NCBI GenBank assembly: GCA_964454335.1
Contig: CAYVVT010000033.1
Span: 1 to 9,707 of the forward strand
Direction of reading: 5' to 3'
Source of the DNA: CAYVVT01 sp964454335
GTDB lineage: Bacteria; Fidelibacterota; UBA8477; JABMPR01
DNA: 9,707 nucleotides
The position numbers and the translations under genes were made by a program. How positions within the stretch are numbered: position 1 is the first letter of the stretch; the number at the start of each line of letters is the position of its first letter. The notes under the pieces were generated by a model. The model saw nothing but the letters and a program-made list of their open reading frames with translations, was not told where the DNA came from and ran no database searches. Positions 1 through 5,614 of the stretch are shown here, piece by piece.

Positions 1-1
1 T

Positions 2-1162
2 ATGTTGGCTGAGGTCGGCCTATGTAAGCCAGACTGGGATGTGGACTATTTTTTTGAAAGTCTCAGATCCGAACACCCGGGTAAACACTGGGCTGAGAAA
101 TACCCCACAAGCGCCATCACCCTGCATTCCTTACCCTTGAGCATCCCCTCCGACAGCCCTGAGCACGTCCTGGAGCTCAATGGCCGCAGGATTAGCAAGG
201 ATACGACAAACGATGAAATCATCACCGTGCTCGAACCCAGTGCATGGACATGGGATGATATTGACGGGCTCGATCCCCGCATCATAGGTTATGCAGCCAT
301 TCAACGCTTTCTCAGAGCCAGACAGAATCTCCAAAACCTTAAGGAGTACATCTCAAAGGTGCTCCGCAATGCTTCAACGTCACTGATATTCCATCCAGAA
401 GTCCTGACGGTGAAGACGCATCGGATCTACTTTGTTGATCCCAGCTCCCAGAATATCCCCAAGGTCCTGCGTCCTATTTTCACGGCCCATCACGGTCACC
501 AATTCCTGATTGTGGACGTCTCCGAAAAGGAGCTTTCCATCATTAAGCATTTAGCCTCGGATTGCGAGCAGAAGCCAGGGGATCGTGATCTTAAATCTTT
601 AAGCTTCCAATCGATCGCCCGGGAGTGTCAGCTCAGCCGAGCGGCGGTGAAGAATTTTCTCTACCCTTATTTTTACGGGGCTTCGGAATCGACGATCCAG
701 AGAGAAGCTGGTATCCCCCAGCCTGTGTTTCGATCCATCAAGGAAAACCTGGGTCAATATGGCCAGATCCGCAGATACCGTGAACAAGTTCGTCGAGCCA
801 CCTTGTACAAGGGTTTTGCTCCCTCGACACCGTTGGGCTTCAGTGTGCCAGTGGTCAGGGAAAAATCCTATCGTGGCTTCGCGACGCTCATTCAAGCTAC
901 CGCTGCAGAAATCTTCCGGGAATGGATCCTGCAGCTCCAGGCCGTCGACCTGGGTGCAGCGATGGTGAATCTGATCCATGATGAGATCCTCCTGGAAATA
1001 CCAGTAACTGAGAACCTGTACGAATTGACCGATAAGATCAGGCGCTGTCTCAATCAAGCTGCCCAGCGGATACTGCCTGGACTGAGGCTCGAACTAGTCG
1101 CCAAAAGTGCCAAGAGATGGGATGCGGACGCAGCGTGTATGATAGAGTTAGGAGAGAGGTGA
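2..1162 (+). CDS. Family A DNA polymerase, polymerase domain (5' end probably cut by window edge)
   Basis: Template-directed DNA synthesis, probably replicating a phage or mobile element. The 386 visible residues contain the Pol I polymerase-domain landmarks in order: the R141...DPSSQNIP stretch (Pol I TGRLSSTDPNLQNIP region), motif A DVSEKEL with D172 and E177, motif B with R213, K217, Y221, Y225 and G226 at exact Pol I spacing, the QATAAEI region near 298-304, and motif C HDE at 326-328. Both catalytic aspartates (D172, D327) are present. Two oddities: Y221 occupies the position of Pol I F762, and the motif A to B distance is 41 residues against 49 in Pol I, without the usual DIH element. 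The first 130 residues, thumb-like by position, are not recognisable. The ATG at base 2 is only the first in-frame ATG visible; the gene probably extends upstream, so any exonuclease domain is unseen. The stop is 3 bases before the next gene, suggesting an operon. Confidence 0.9.
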   Translation: MLAEVGLCKPDWDVDYFFESLRSEHPGKHWAEKYPTSAITLHSLPLSIPSDSPEHVLELNGRRISKDTTNDEIITVLEPSAWTWDDIDGLDPRIIGYAAIQRFLRARQNLQNLKEYISKVLRNASTSLIFHPEVLTVKTHRIYFVDPSSQNIPKVLRPIFTAHHGHQFLIVDVSEKELSIIKHLASDCEQKPGDRDLKSLSFQSIARECQLSRAAVKNFLYPYFYGASESTIQREAGIPQPVFRSIKENLGQYGQIRRYREQVRRATLYKGFAPSTPLGFSVPVVREKSYRGFATLIQATAAEIFREWILQLQAVDLGAAMVNLIHDEILLEIPVTENLYELTDKIRRCLNQAAQRILPGLRLELVAKSAKRWDADAACMIELGER

Positions 1163-1165
1163 AAA

Positions 1166-2242
1166 ATGAAAGCAATGGAAGTCACGGAACAGTGGCGGAC
1201 CCACTATGAGGGTGTGGTCACCAACTTCATAACAATCTTGGATGATCAAGGTATTCAGATCGGCAAACAGGACCTGCCCAGCATCGATGTTGTCTCACAG
1301 ATCCTGGATGACTGGCAAACCTATGCGAAATCAGATCGCATCAACCAGCAACCGGTGAGTGAGGTTGAGCAGAAAGAAGCGCTGACCCTGCTCACCAGGC
1401 GACGGATTTTGAACGACCAAGGTGAGTACCTGGATCTCGATTTAAATGAGGATCGGTACTATTTGCTTGAAGAGCTCCATCTGATCGCCAAGCAGTTGGC
1501 TTCAGCCCCTCAGCCCATGGTTATCCCGGACGACAAACAGGCATTTCTGAAACTTCTTAAAGAGATGAATCCCGGTAAAATCAAGCGTAAGATCAATATC
1601 AAAGAGCAGGTGGATACCGAACTCGAGATTTGGCATAACAAAATGAACCAAGCACAGCAATCTCTGCTAAGCGCTTTGTTCAAATTGGCTGCGTTATTCG
1701 GTCTGCAACCAAATCAGCGCAAGATCGTGGCAAGCTATTTCTATCCACCTAAACAGGTCTATGAACCCCAGGTCCGATCCCTGAAGCGCAATATTGCTTA
1801 TTTCCAGAAGGCTAAGTGTGATTATGCCGACAAGCTCAATGGGGATATGTTTGCTTCCATTGGTCGTGACTCACTGGTAGAGCCGATTATCAATTTTGGC
1901 ATTCAGCTCCACCACTTAATTGGGCCAAAGGTGGAACTGCTACTGGACAGCGAGGAACTACAAAAGCTGGATCGGTATATGAAATACAACCTCATCCCTG
2001 CGAAACATCCCCCTTATCCTGGAGATCGGGTGACGCATATGACACCCATCATCTTTGAGGCTGGTGTGGTCAATTATTTTCTGGACGAACTGGGGTTCAC
2101 CGATCAGGAGGATCGCATTCAGCTCATCCAGCATTTCGCATCGTTGTGCGGGTTCGAGAGATCGGTTTTGACAATCAAATCCTGGGTGCAGAAGTTGGCC
2201 CCATCCAAAGCGGTTAAATCAGCACCTGGGGTACGATCTTAA
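1166..2242 (+). CDS. Hypothetical protein, 358 residues, following the PolA gene
   Basis: Not recognised. The start is well supported: GGAGAGAGGTG lies 4 bases before the ATG and the previous stop ends 3 bases upstream, so it is probably cotranslated with the polymerase. The protein looks soluble and mostly helical, with no signal peptide or membrane segment. An acidic first third (about 1-115) is followed by a lysine-rich stretch around 135-150 and a long amphipathic region around 150-230. The C-terminal part (about 235-345) is mixed hydrophobic and ends in a basic tail. No Walker, zinc-binding or nuclease motif is evident. Its position suggests a replication accessory protein, but this rests only on neighbourhood. 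No good terminator follows the gene. Confidence 0.75.
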   Translation: MKAMEVTEQWRTHYEGVVTNFITILDDQGIQIGKQDLPSIDVVSQILDDWQTYAKSDRINQQPVSEVEQKEALTLLTRRRILNDQGEYLDLDLNEDRYYLLEELHLIAKQLASAPQPMVIPDDKQAFLKLLKEMNPGKIKRKINIKEQVDTELEIWHNKMNQAQQSLLSALFKLAALFGLQPNQRKIVASYFYPPKQVYEPQVRSLKRNIAYFQKAKCDYADKLNGDMFASIGRDSLVEPIINFGIQLHHLIGPKVELLLDSEELQKLDRYMKYNLIPAKHPPYPGDRVTHMTPIIFEAGVVNYFLDELGFTDQEDRIQLIQHFASLCGFERSVLTIKSWVQKLAPSKAVKSAPGVRS

Positions 2243-2292
2243 GTTTTTAGCTTCTTTCTTGGTCGGGATTCACCGGCCCCGAGGCGGTTGAC

Positions 2293-2311
2293 CGAGGGTA
2301 TTATACCCTCG
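2293..2311. promoter_or_regulatory. Perfect 19-base palindrome, putative operator at the start of the excisionase-like gene
   Basis: CGAGGGTAT, one central T, then ATACCCTCG: nine-base arms with no mismatch. The right arm ends on the G of the GTG start at 2311. Positions 2295-2309 match 3553-3567 at 14 of 15 bases; both copies sit directly before a start codon. The TATTAT inside (2299-2304) could be a -10 box placing the transcript start on the GTG, but there is no credible -35 at 16-18 bases. The repetition favours a protein-binding site over chance. Confidence 0.6.
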
Positions 2312-2655
2312 TGGAATCGACAGAACCAACCCCCGACTGCTTCAAGCTACTTACAGAGCTCTTAAGGCCAGTGCATAAAGCCCTGGTGGGCATTCTCGAA
2401 CGGATCGAAGCCTTTTCCGCATCCCCCTGGATGACACTGAGGGGGGCCAGCACTTACTCCAAGATCTCCGTCACCCAGCTGCGGCGCCTCATCAAGTCCG
2501 GAAAGATCCCCGCTTTCACCGCCAATCCCGATGGTCAAAAGGGCAAGCTGCTAATCAGTCGTCACGACCTGGATAAGTTCATCGTCCATGGCAGGTGCGG
2601 CCGTCTCACTCCTGAGCAGAAACGTTACCTCCAGGATAGGATCTCAGATGATTGA
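2311..2655 (+). CDS. Small helix-turn-helix DNA-binding protein, excisionase-like (HTH_17/MerR-type fold)
   Basis: A 114-residue protein whose centre (about 40-92) fits the excisionase-family DNA-binding domain: WMTLRGASTYSKISVTQLRR gives the helix-turn-helix, LIKSGKIPAF the start of the wing, and ISRHDLDKFI the closing helix. Residues 1-38 are a helical extension (LLTELLRPVHKALVGILERI) that could dimerise. Such proteins act as recombination directionality factors or local transcription regulators. A tyrosine recombinase lies about 1.1 kb downstream, so an Xis-like role is reasonable but not proven. The GTG start has no ribosome binding site and coincides with the end of a palindrome, suggesting a leaderless transcript. 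The ATG at residue 41 is a worse choice because it would cut into the DNA-binding domain. The 3' end overlaps the methyltransferase gene by 8 bases. Confidence 0.78.
   Translation: MESTEPTPDCFKLLTELLRPVHKALVGILERIEAFSASPWMTLRGASTYSKISVTQLRRLIKSGKIPAFTANPDGQKGKLLISRHDLDKFIVHGRCGRLTPEQKRYLQDRISDD
2633..2640 (+). promoter_or_regulatory. Ribosome binding site deciding the methyltransferase start
   Basis: AGGATAGG lies 7 bases before the ATG at 2648, inside the end of the upstream coding region. No comparable site precedes the in-frame ATG at 2588, so 2648 is preferred and translation is probably coupled. Confidence 0.6.
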
Positions 2656-3487
2656 GCTGTGTTACGCCGATTTCTATAAGCGTGTCTCCACACTGAAAGT
2701 AGGAGGGTTCCACGCTATCGTTCTAGATCTTCCTTATGATCTGTTTGGCAACGAAAAGGATCTTCCTGAACTGCAGTGGGACCAGGTCCACGACCTTCCG
2801 TACCTGGGTAGGTTGTTGCAGAATCTGTTGAAACCAAATGGTTATCTCATCGCCTTTGGGAATATCCAACTGGCCATGGCCATGCTCCAAGAATGGAAAC
2901 ATCTGTTCAGGTTACGTGACCACTACATATGGGAAAAGCCAGGTGCGATGCCCAGTAATCGGTTCAAGGCTTTGCGTGTCCACGAGTTCGTTCTGGTGTT
3001 CATGAGAAAAGACGCCAGGGATTCGCTCGGTACATGGCACCCACAGGTCATGGAGGGTAAACCTTACAGAAAACGCAATACCAGCCCGGACGTACCAACT
3101 CGGAAGCAGAAGAAGGCGGAAGTAAGCATTAATGCCACCGGGCGCCGTCACATCCGATCGGTGATTCACGCCCCTCATAAACCCGTTATGCGCAAATGGG
3201 AACGACTGGGAATCTCACATCGCACCATTAAGTCCATCTATCTCGTGGAAACACTCCTAAAGGCTTACACGAATCCTGGTGCTAGAGTGTTGGACCCATT
3301 TGCAGGGAGTGCCAGTACCGCTGTTGCCTGCTACCTCCAGGATCGCGACTGCACAGCGTTCGAGAACGATTCGGTATACTTCATGGAGGCGGTGCAGCGT
3401 ATCGAGCGGATCAAAATCATCCTGGGTAATCGTGTCGATCAAGGCTACCCCACATCACCCCTTTCTAGTTTGGAACTGAGTGACTGA
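2648..3487 (+). CDS. DNA methyltransferase of the N6-adenine/N4-cytosine type, beta-class motif order
   Basis: Transfers a methyl group from S-adenosylmethionine to an exocyclic amine in DNA. In the 279-residue protein the catalytic motif IV comes first (DLPY, 27-30) and the SAM-binding motif I last (LDPFAGSAST, about 215-224), the beta-class order of the N6_N4_Mtase family. The central stretch EKPGAMPSNRFKALRVHEFVLVF (split as EKPGAMPSNRF then HEFVLVF) is typical of the family, as is KAYTNPGARVLDPFAG before motif I. Departures: motif IV is DLPY, not the commoner DPPY or SPPY, and the usual HPTQKP before motif I reads HRTIKS. No restriction endonuclease gene is next to it, so it looks like an orphan, consistent with self-protection or regulation by a mobile element. 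Adenine is somewhat more likely than cytosine from the leading D of motif IV. The recognition site cannot be read from the sequence. An upstream ATG at 2588 would add 20 residues overlapping the previous gene and was not chosen. Confidence 0.88.
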   Translation: MIELCYADFYKRVSTLKVGGFHAIVLDLPYDLFGNEKDLPELQWDQVHDLPYLGRLLQNLLKPNGYLIAFGNIQLAMAMLQEWKHLFRLRDHYIWEKPGAMPSNRFKALRVHEFVLVFMRKDARDSLGTWHPQVMEGKPYRKRNTSPDVPTRKQKKAEVSINATGRRHIRSVIHAPHKPVMRKWERLGISHRTIKSIYLVETLLKAYTNPGARVLDPFAGSASTAVACYLQDRDCTAFENDSVYFMEAVQRIERIKIILGNRVDQGYPTSPLSSLELSD

Positions 3488-3522
3488 ATCATGTACAACG
3501 GTATACGAAACAATAGGTTACG

Positions 3523-3543
3523 GGTATATCATGTTGATATACC
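3523..3543. repeat. Inverted repeat overlapping the -35 box, putative operator
   Basis: GGTATATCA and TGATATACC are perfect nine-base arms separated by TGT. The right arm contains most of the -35 hexamer TTGATA. The GGTATA/TATACC half-site resembles the outer half-sites (GGGTAT/ATACCC) of the 2293-2311 palindrome. A protein bound here would block the promoter at 3534-3562. Confidence 0.55.
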
Positions 3544-3562
3544 GGATATGTGAGAGTATTAT
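3534..3562 (+). promoter_or_regulatory. Sigma-70-type promoter for the ribbon-helix-helix/integrase operon
   Basis: TTGATA (3534-3539), a 17-base spacer, then TATTAT (3557-3562): five of six matches to each consensus hexamer with ideal spacing. Transcription would start at about 3568-3570, on the ATG of the downstream gene, implying a leaderless mRNA. Both hexamers lie within inverted-repeat elements, so the promoter is probably repressible. Confidence 0.6.
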
Positions 3563-3567
3563 ACCCT
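3553..3567. promoter_or_regulatory. Second copy of the putative operator motif, over the -10 box
   Basis: AGAGTATTATACCCT matches AGGGTATTATACCCT at 2295-2309 with one mismatch and ends immediately before ATG 3568. It covers the -10 hexamer. The left half is less symmetric than in the first copy. Confidence 0.55.
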
Positions 3568-3738
3568 ATGACTTATCCCAAAGAAAAAGATCCTCAGGCC
3601 GTCTATTACCTACTTCGATTCCCGGATAGGTGCTTATGGCGCCGTTTCAGGGTCTTCTGCCATCAGCAGCAACGGTCTATGGCATCAGTGATCTTCGAGC
3701 TGATCAGGGATCTAATCGATGGAAGGAAGAAGGGTTAG
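3568..3738 (+). CDS. Small ribbon-helix-helix-like DNA-binding protein, probable autorepressor
   Basis: A 56-residue protein with the outline of an Arc/CopG-type ribbon-helix-helix repressor: a short strand (YYLLRFP, about 12-18), a first helix (RCLWRRFRVFCHQQQ, 20-34), a turn at R35-S36 and a second helix (SMASVIFELIRDLIDG, about 36-51), ending in a basic tail. These proteins bind as dimers, inserting paired strands into inverted-repeat operators, and commonly repress their own promoter. Inverted repeats cover both promoter hexamers just upstream, which fits. The in-frame GTG at 3550 lies within the promoter and has no ribosome binding site, so the ATG at 3568 is preferred as a leaderless start. 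The stop abuts the integrase ATG with no gap. The family call rests on pattern alone in a short protein. Confidence 0.65.
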   Translation: MTYPKEKDPQAVYYLLRFPDRCLWRRFRVFCHQQQRSMASVIFELIRDLIDGRKKG

Positions 3739-4782
3739 ATGGCAAAAATCGTTAAGATCAAGGGCAAGAACCTCCAGGCACGGATCTATGCCCATGATGA
3801 ACATGGCCGACAAAAGAGTATTTGGCGCAGTCTGGGTACCAAGGATCGTGCTGTTGCCGAGGAACGCTTGTTAGAGGTGGAGAAGGTCGAACACCTGCTC
3901 AAATCCGGGAAACCGGTAGACTTCTGGTGGATGACAGGCCAGGATACTCAGGTTCGATATCGGACACTTCAAGACTCCATCAAGCAATATCGTAAATACA
4001 TGAAGCAGGAGCGACTCTCTCCAAAGACGCGTGAGATTTACACAACAGCCTTGAAATATCTGAAGAAGGTCATAGGGAAAAACTACCGTATCGAACGTGT
4101 GAGCGAAAAAGAGATCGATAAATTAAAAGCGTTTTTTCCTGAATCGCGATCTCCTCACACGGTCAACAAGAACTTACGGGCTGTACGTACCTTTCTCAAT
4201 TGGGCTTTTGAGCGTGGATACATCGAGCGGGTGCCCCGAATCAAGATGATACGGACCCCCCGACCAAGACCAGTGTATGTCACTGAAGCCGAATTCAAGT
4301 CTATAATCGCCCACACAAGCTCGTTCATGGCGAAGGTGTTTCAGATGTACTTGGAGACGGGGATGCGGCTTTCTGCCCCCTTTGTAGGCCAAATAAGGGG
4401 ATTCTTTTTAGAGATCACAGGGAGTGCCGGCAAGAATGGAATCAGCCAGGAGATCCCCCTCACCCAGGAGCATATCGATCTGATTATGCAGATGCAGCAA
4501 CTGAGCTGGCAACCAAAGCACTACTCACGTTCCTTCTGGTTGGCGTGTAAGGAGGCCGGGGTGAAGGGAAAAAAATTCCACTCCTTGCGCCATTCCTTTG
4601 CCCTAATGACCTGGATTCGCACAGGTGACCTGTATCTGACCGCCAAGCTGTTGGGTCACACCTCGGTGAGTACTACCCAGATCTATACCCAATTCCTGCC
4701 GTCAAAACTGGAGGCGGATTTTCCCTCGCTGGCTAAACACACCCGGAGGATCATCCCCTTCAGACAAGCTATAGGGACATGA
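3739..4782 (+). CDS. Tyrosine recombinase / integrase
   Basis: Catalyses site-specific integration and excision through a phosphotyrosine intermediate. The 347-residue protein has an N-terminal arm-binding-like segment (1-60, including RIYAHDEHGRQKSIWRSLGT), a SAM-like core-binding domain (about 75-165, with LSPKTREIYTTALKYLKKV and NKNLRAVRTFLNWAF), and a C-terminal catalytic domain. All catalytic residues are present: R210 in TGMRLS, K232 aligned with lambda Int K235, H281 and R284 in HSLRHSF, H307 in LGHTSVSTT, and nucleophile Y316. Unusually, the acidic residue normally three positions after the first arginine (as in GxRxSE/D) is Ala213. GGAAGGAAGAAGGG just before the ATG, within the upstream gene, is the ribosome binding site. 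The gene is probably transcribed with the small repressor-like gene, and its stop overlaps the next start as ATGA. It marks the region as an integrative element or prophage. Confidence 0.93.
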   Translation: MAKIVKIKGKNLQARIYAHDEHGRQKSIWRSLGTKDRAVAEERLLEVEKVEHLLKSGKPVDFWWMTGQDTQVRYRTLQDSIKQYRKYMKQERLSPKTREIYTTALKYLKKVIGKNYRIERVSEKEIDKLKAFFPESRSPHTVNKNLRAVRTFLNWAFERGYIERVPRIKMIRTPRPRPVYVTEAEFKSIIAHTSSFMAKVFQMYLETGMRLSAPFVGQIRGFFLEITGSAGKNGISQEIPLTQEHIDLIMQMQQLSWQPKHYSRSFWLACKEAGVKGKKFHSLRHSFALMTWIRTGDLYLTAKLLGHTSVSTTQIYTQFLPSKLEADFPSLAKHTRRIIPFRQAIGT

Positions 4783-5165
4783 ACATGAACATTTCTGCTG
4801 AACTTAAGGACAAGCTCTTACGCCTCGCGGGTTATCGCCGTATGCTCAATGCCAGCGAAGCTCCCAGCGAAAAGGTCGTGGGCGAGGCCGCCGCTCTAAA
4901 GAATGAAATCCTGCTGGCGATCAAGGCTGACAACCTGATGGATGATCTAACACTTCTCATCACAGCCGGGATCCTGGTGTTTACCTACTATCAGGATCCT
5001 GCTGCTATCTCGTTCACCGCTGAGTCCGCCATGCTCGATGATGAGGAGGATTGTATCCATATACTGAATTTCGGGGGGTGGAGTGATATTACAGACCCGC
5101 CACCAGTCATGGAATTTGGGTCCGAGGCCAAGCTATCGGATACAGTAGAACAATTGCCCAACTGA
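4779..5165 (+). CDS. Hypothetical acidic protein, 128 residues
   Basis: Not recognised. The ATG at 4779 overlaps the integrase stop as ATGA, suggesting translational coupling; a second ATG two codons later (4785) is an equally possible start. The N-terminal half (5-52) looks helical and of mixed charge (AELKDKLLRLAGYRRML). It is followed by a hydrophobic strand-like segment (LTLLITAGILVFTYY, about 57-71) too short and interrupted for a confident membrane helix. The C-terminal half is acidic (LDDEEDC) and proline-containing. The acidity and size recall small phage proteins that mimic DNA or bind partners, but nothing specific supports that. It lies between the integrase and a second small gene leading to the helicase. 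Confidence 0.65.
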   Translation: MNMNISAELKDKLLRLAGYRRMLNASEAPSEKVVGEAAALKNEILLAIKADNLMDDLTLLITAGILVFTYYQDPAAISFTAESAMLDDEEDCIHILNFGGWSDITDPPPVMEFGSEAKLSDTVEQLPN

Positions 5166-5209
5166 CCATGAAATATGGGTGGGCAAAAATGGAATGAAAT
5201 AACCAAACG

Positions 5210-5218
5210 AAAGGAAAG
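5210..5218 (+). promoter_or_regulatory. Ribosome binding site deciding the 5223 start
   Basis: AAAGGAAAG ends 4 bases before ATG 5223. The longer in-frame alternative at 5175 has no comparable site. Confidence 0.5.
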
Positions 5219-5222
5219 ATCG

Positions 5223-5591
5223 ATGTTGAACACAATCGAGAGCTTAATCCAAGGCGACCAAGACATTCTGAAATGGTATGCAGCTGCCAAGCAACGTTGG
5301 GCGGAATTGCTAGAGCTTAAATCAGGGAAGACTGTAGAGTCCTTAGGTAAAATCCTCACCGACGCTCAGTTCTGGTTCGAACACAATTGCGGTGGCCGCT
5401 CTATCGGTCAAGAGATCATGGTGGCTGTAGGCATTGGTCAGTATTACTCCACATTGAGTGGTTTTGAAGGTGATGCCCACAAAGCAAAATTCATCTACAA
5501 CGCGATTATGGCATCGCACTGCAGTGGCGAAGTAATTTATTACGCCAATAGGTTCGCTGAGATGTATGATCTGGATGAGGAAGCTGACTGA
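5223..5591 (+). CDS. Hypothetical protein, 122 residues, upstream of the helicase gene
   Basis: Not recognised. The chosen start gives MLNTIESLIQGDQ; an in-frame ATG at 5175 would add 16 residues but lacks a ribosome binding site. The protein is probably soluble and helical and is rich in aromatic residues (WYAAAKQRWAELLEL, FWFEHN, GQYYSTL, EVIYYANRFAEMYD), with an acidic C-terminus. Two cysteines (in HNCGG and SHCSGE) and nearby histidines are present but form no recognisable metal site. It lies between the integrase-linked small gene and the helicase on the same strand with short gaps (57 and 23 bases), so it is probably part of the same transcript. Confidence 0.68.
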   Translation: MLNTIESLIQGDQDILKWYAAAKQRWAELLELKSGKTVESLGKILTDAQFWFEHNCGGRSIGQEIMVAVGIGQYYSTLSGFEGDAHKAKFIYNAIMASHCSGEVIYYANRFAEMYDLDEEAD

Positions 5592-5614
5592 TGACCATCG
5601 AATAGGTTTCAAGC

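Noticed and set aside
599..1057. Long minus-strand reading frame opposite the polymerase
   Set aside because: It is antisense to the conserved polymerase motifs, lacks a credible start context, and its translation resembles no protein; a shadow of the real gene.
2263..2282. Hairpin TCGGG/CCCGA after the 1166-2242 gene as a terminator
   Set aside because: Five-base stem with a ten-base loop and no following T-run; the T-run nearby precedes the hairpin.
2288..2304. TTGACC (2288-2293) as the -35 box for TATTAT at 2299-2304
   Set aside because: The spacer would be only 5 bases; no sigma-70 promoter works with that, and no other -35 fits at 16-18 bases.
2300..2305. Perfect TATAAT on the minus strand inside the palindrome (and again at 3558-3563)
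   Set aside because: No -35 box at suitable distance was found for the 2300-2305 copy, and no convincing minus-strand gene lies downstream; it follows from the palindrome sequence.
2588..2647. Upstream ATG for the methyltransferase adding 20 residues
   Set aside because: It lacks a ribosome binding site, lies deep in the preceding gene, and the added residues do not resemble the family; ATG 2648 has AGGATAGG at good spacing.
3550..3567. GTG 3550 as the start of the ribbon-helix-helix gene
   Set aside because: It falls inside the predicted promoter, upstream of the likely transcript start, and has no ribosome binding site.
3488..4800. tRNA gene or att core next to the integrase
   Set aside because: No cloverleaf or T-loop-like sequence and no convincing long direct repeat was found by eye in the window; the attachment sites probably lie outside it or cannot be recognised without a comparison genome.
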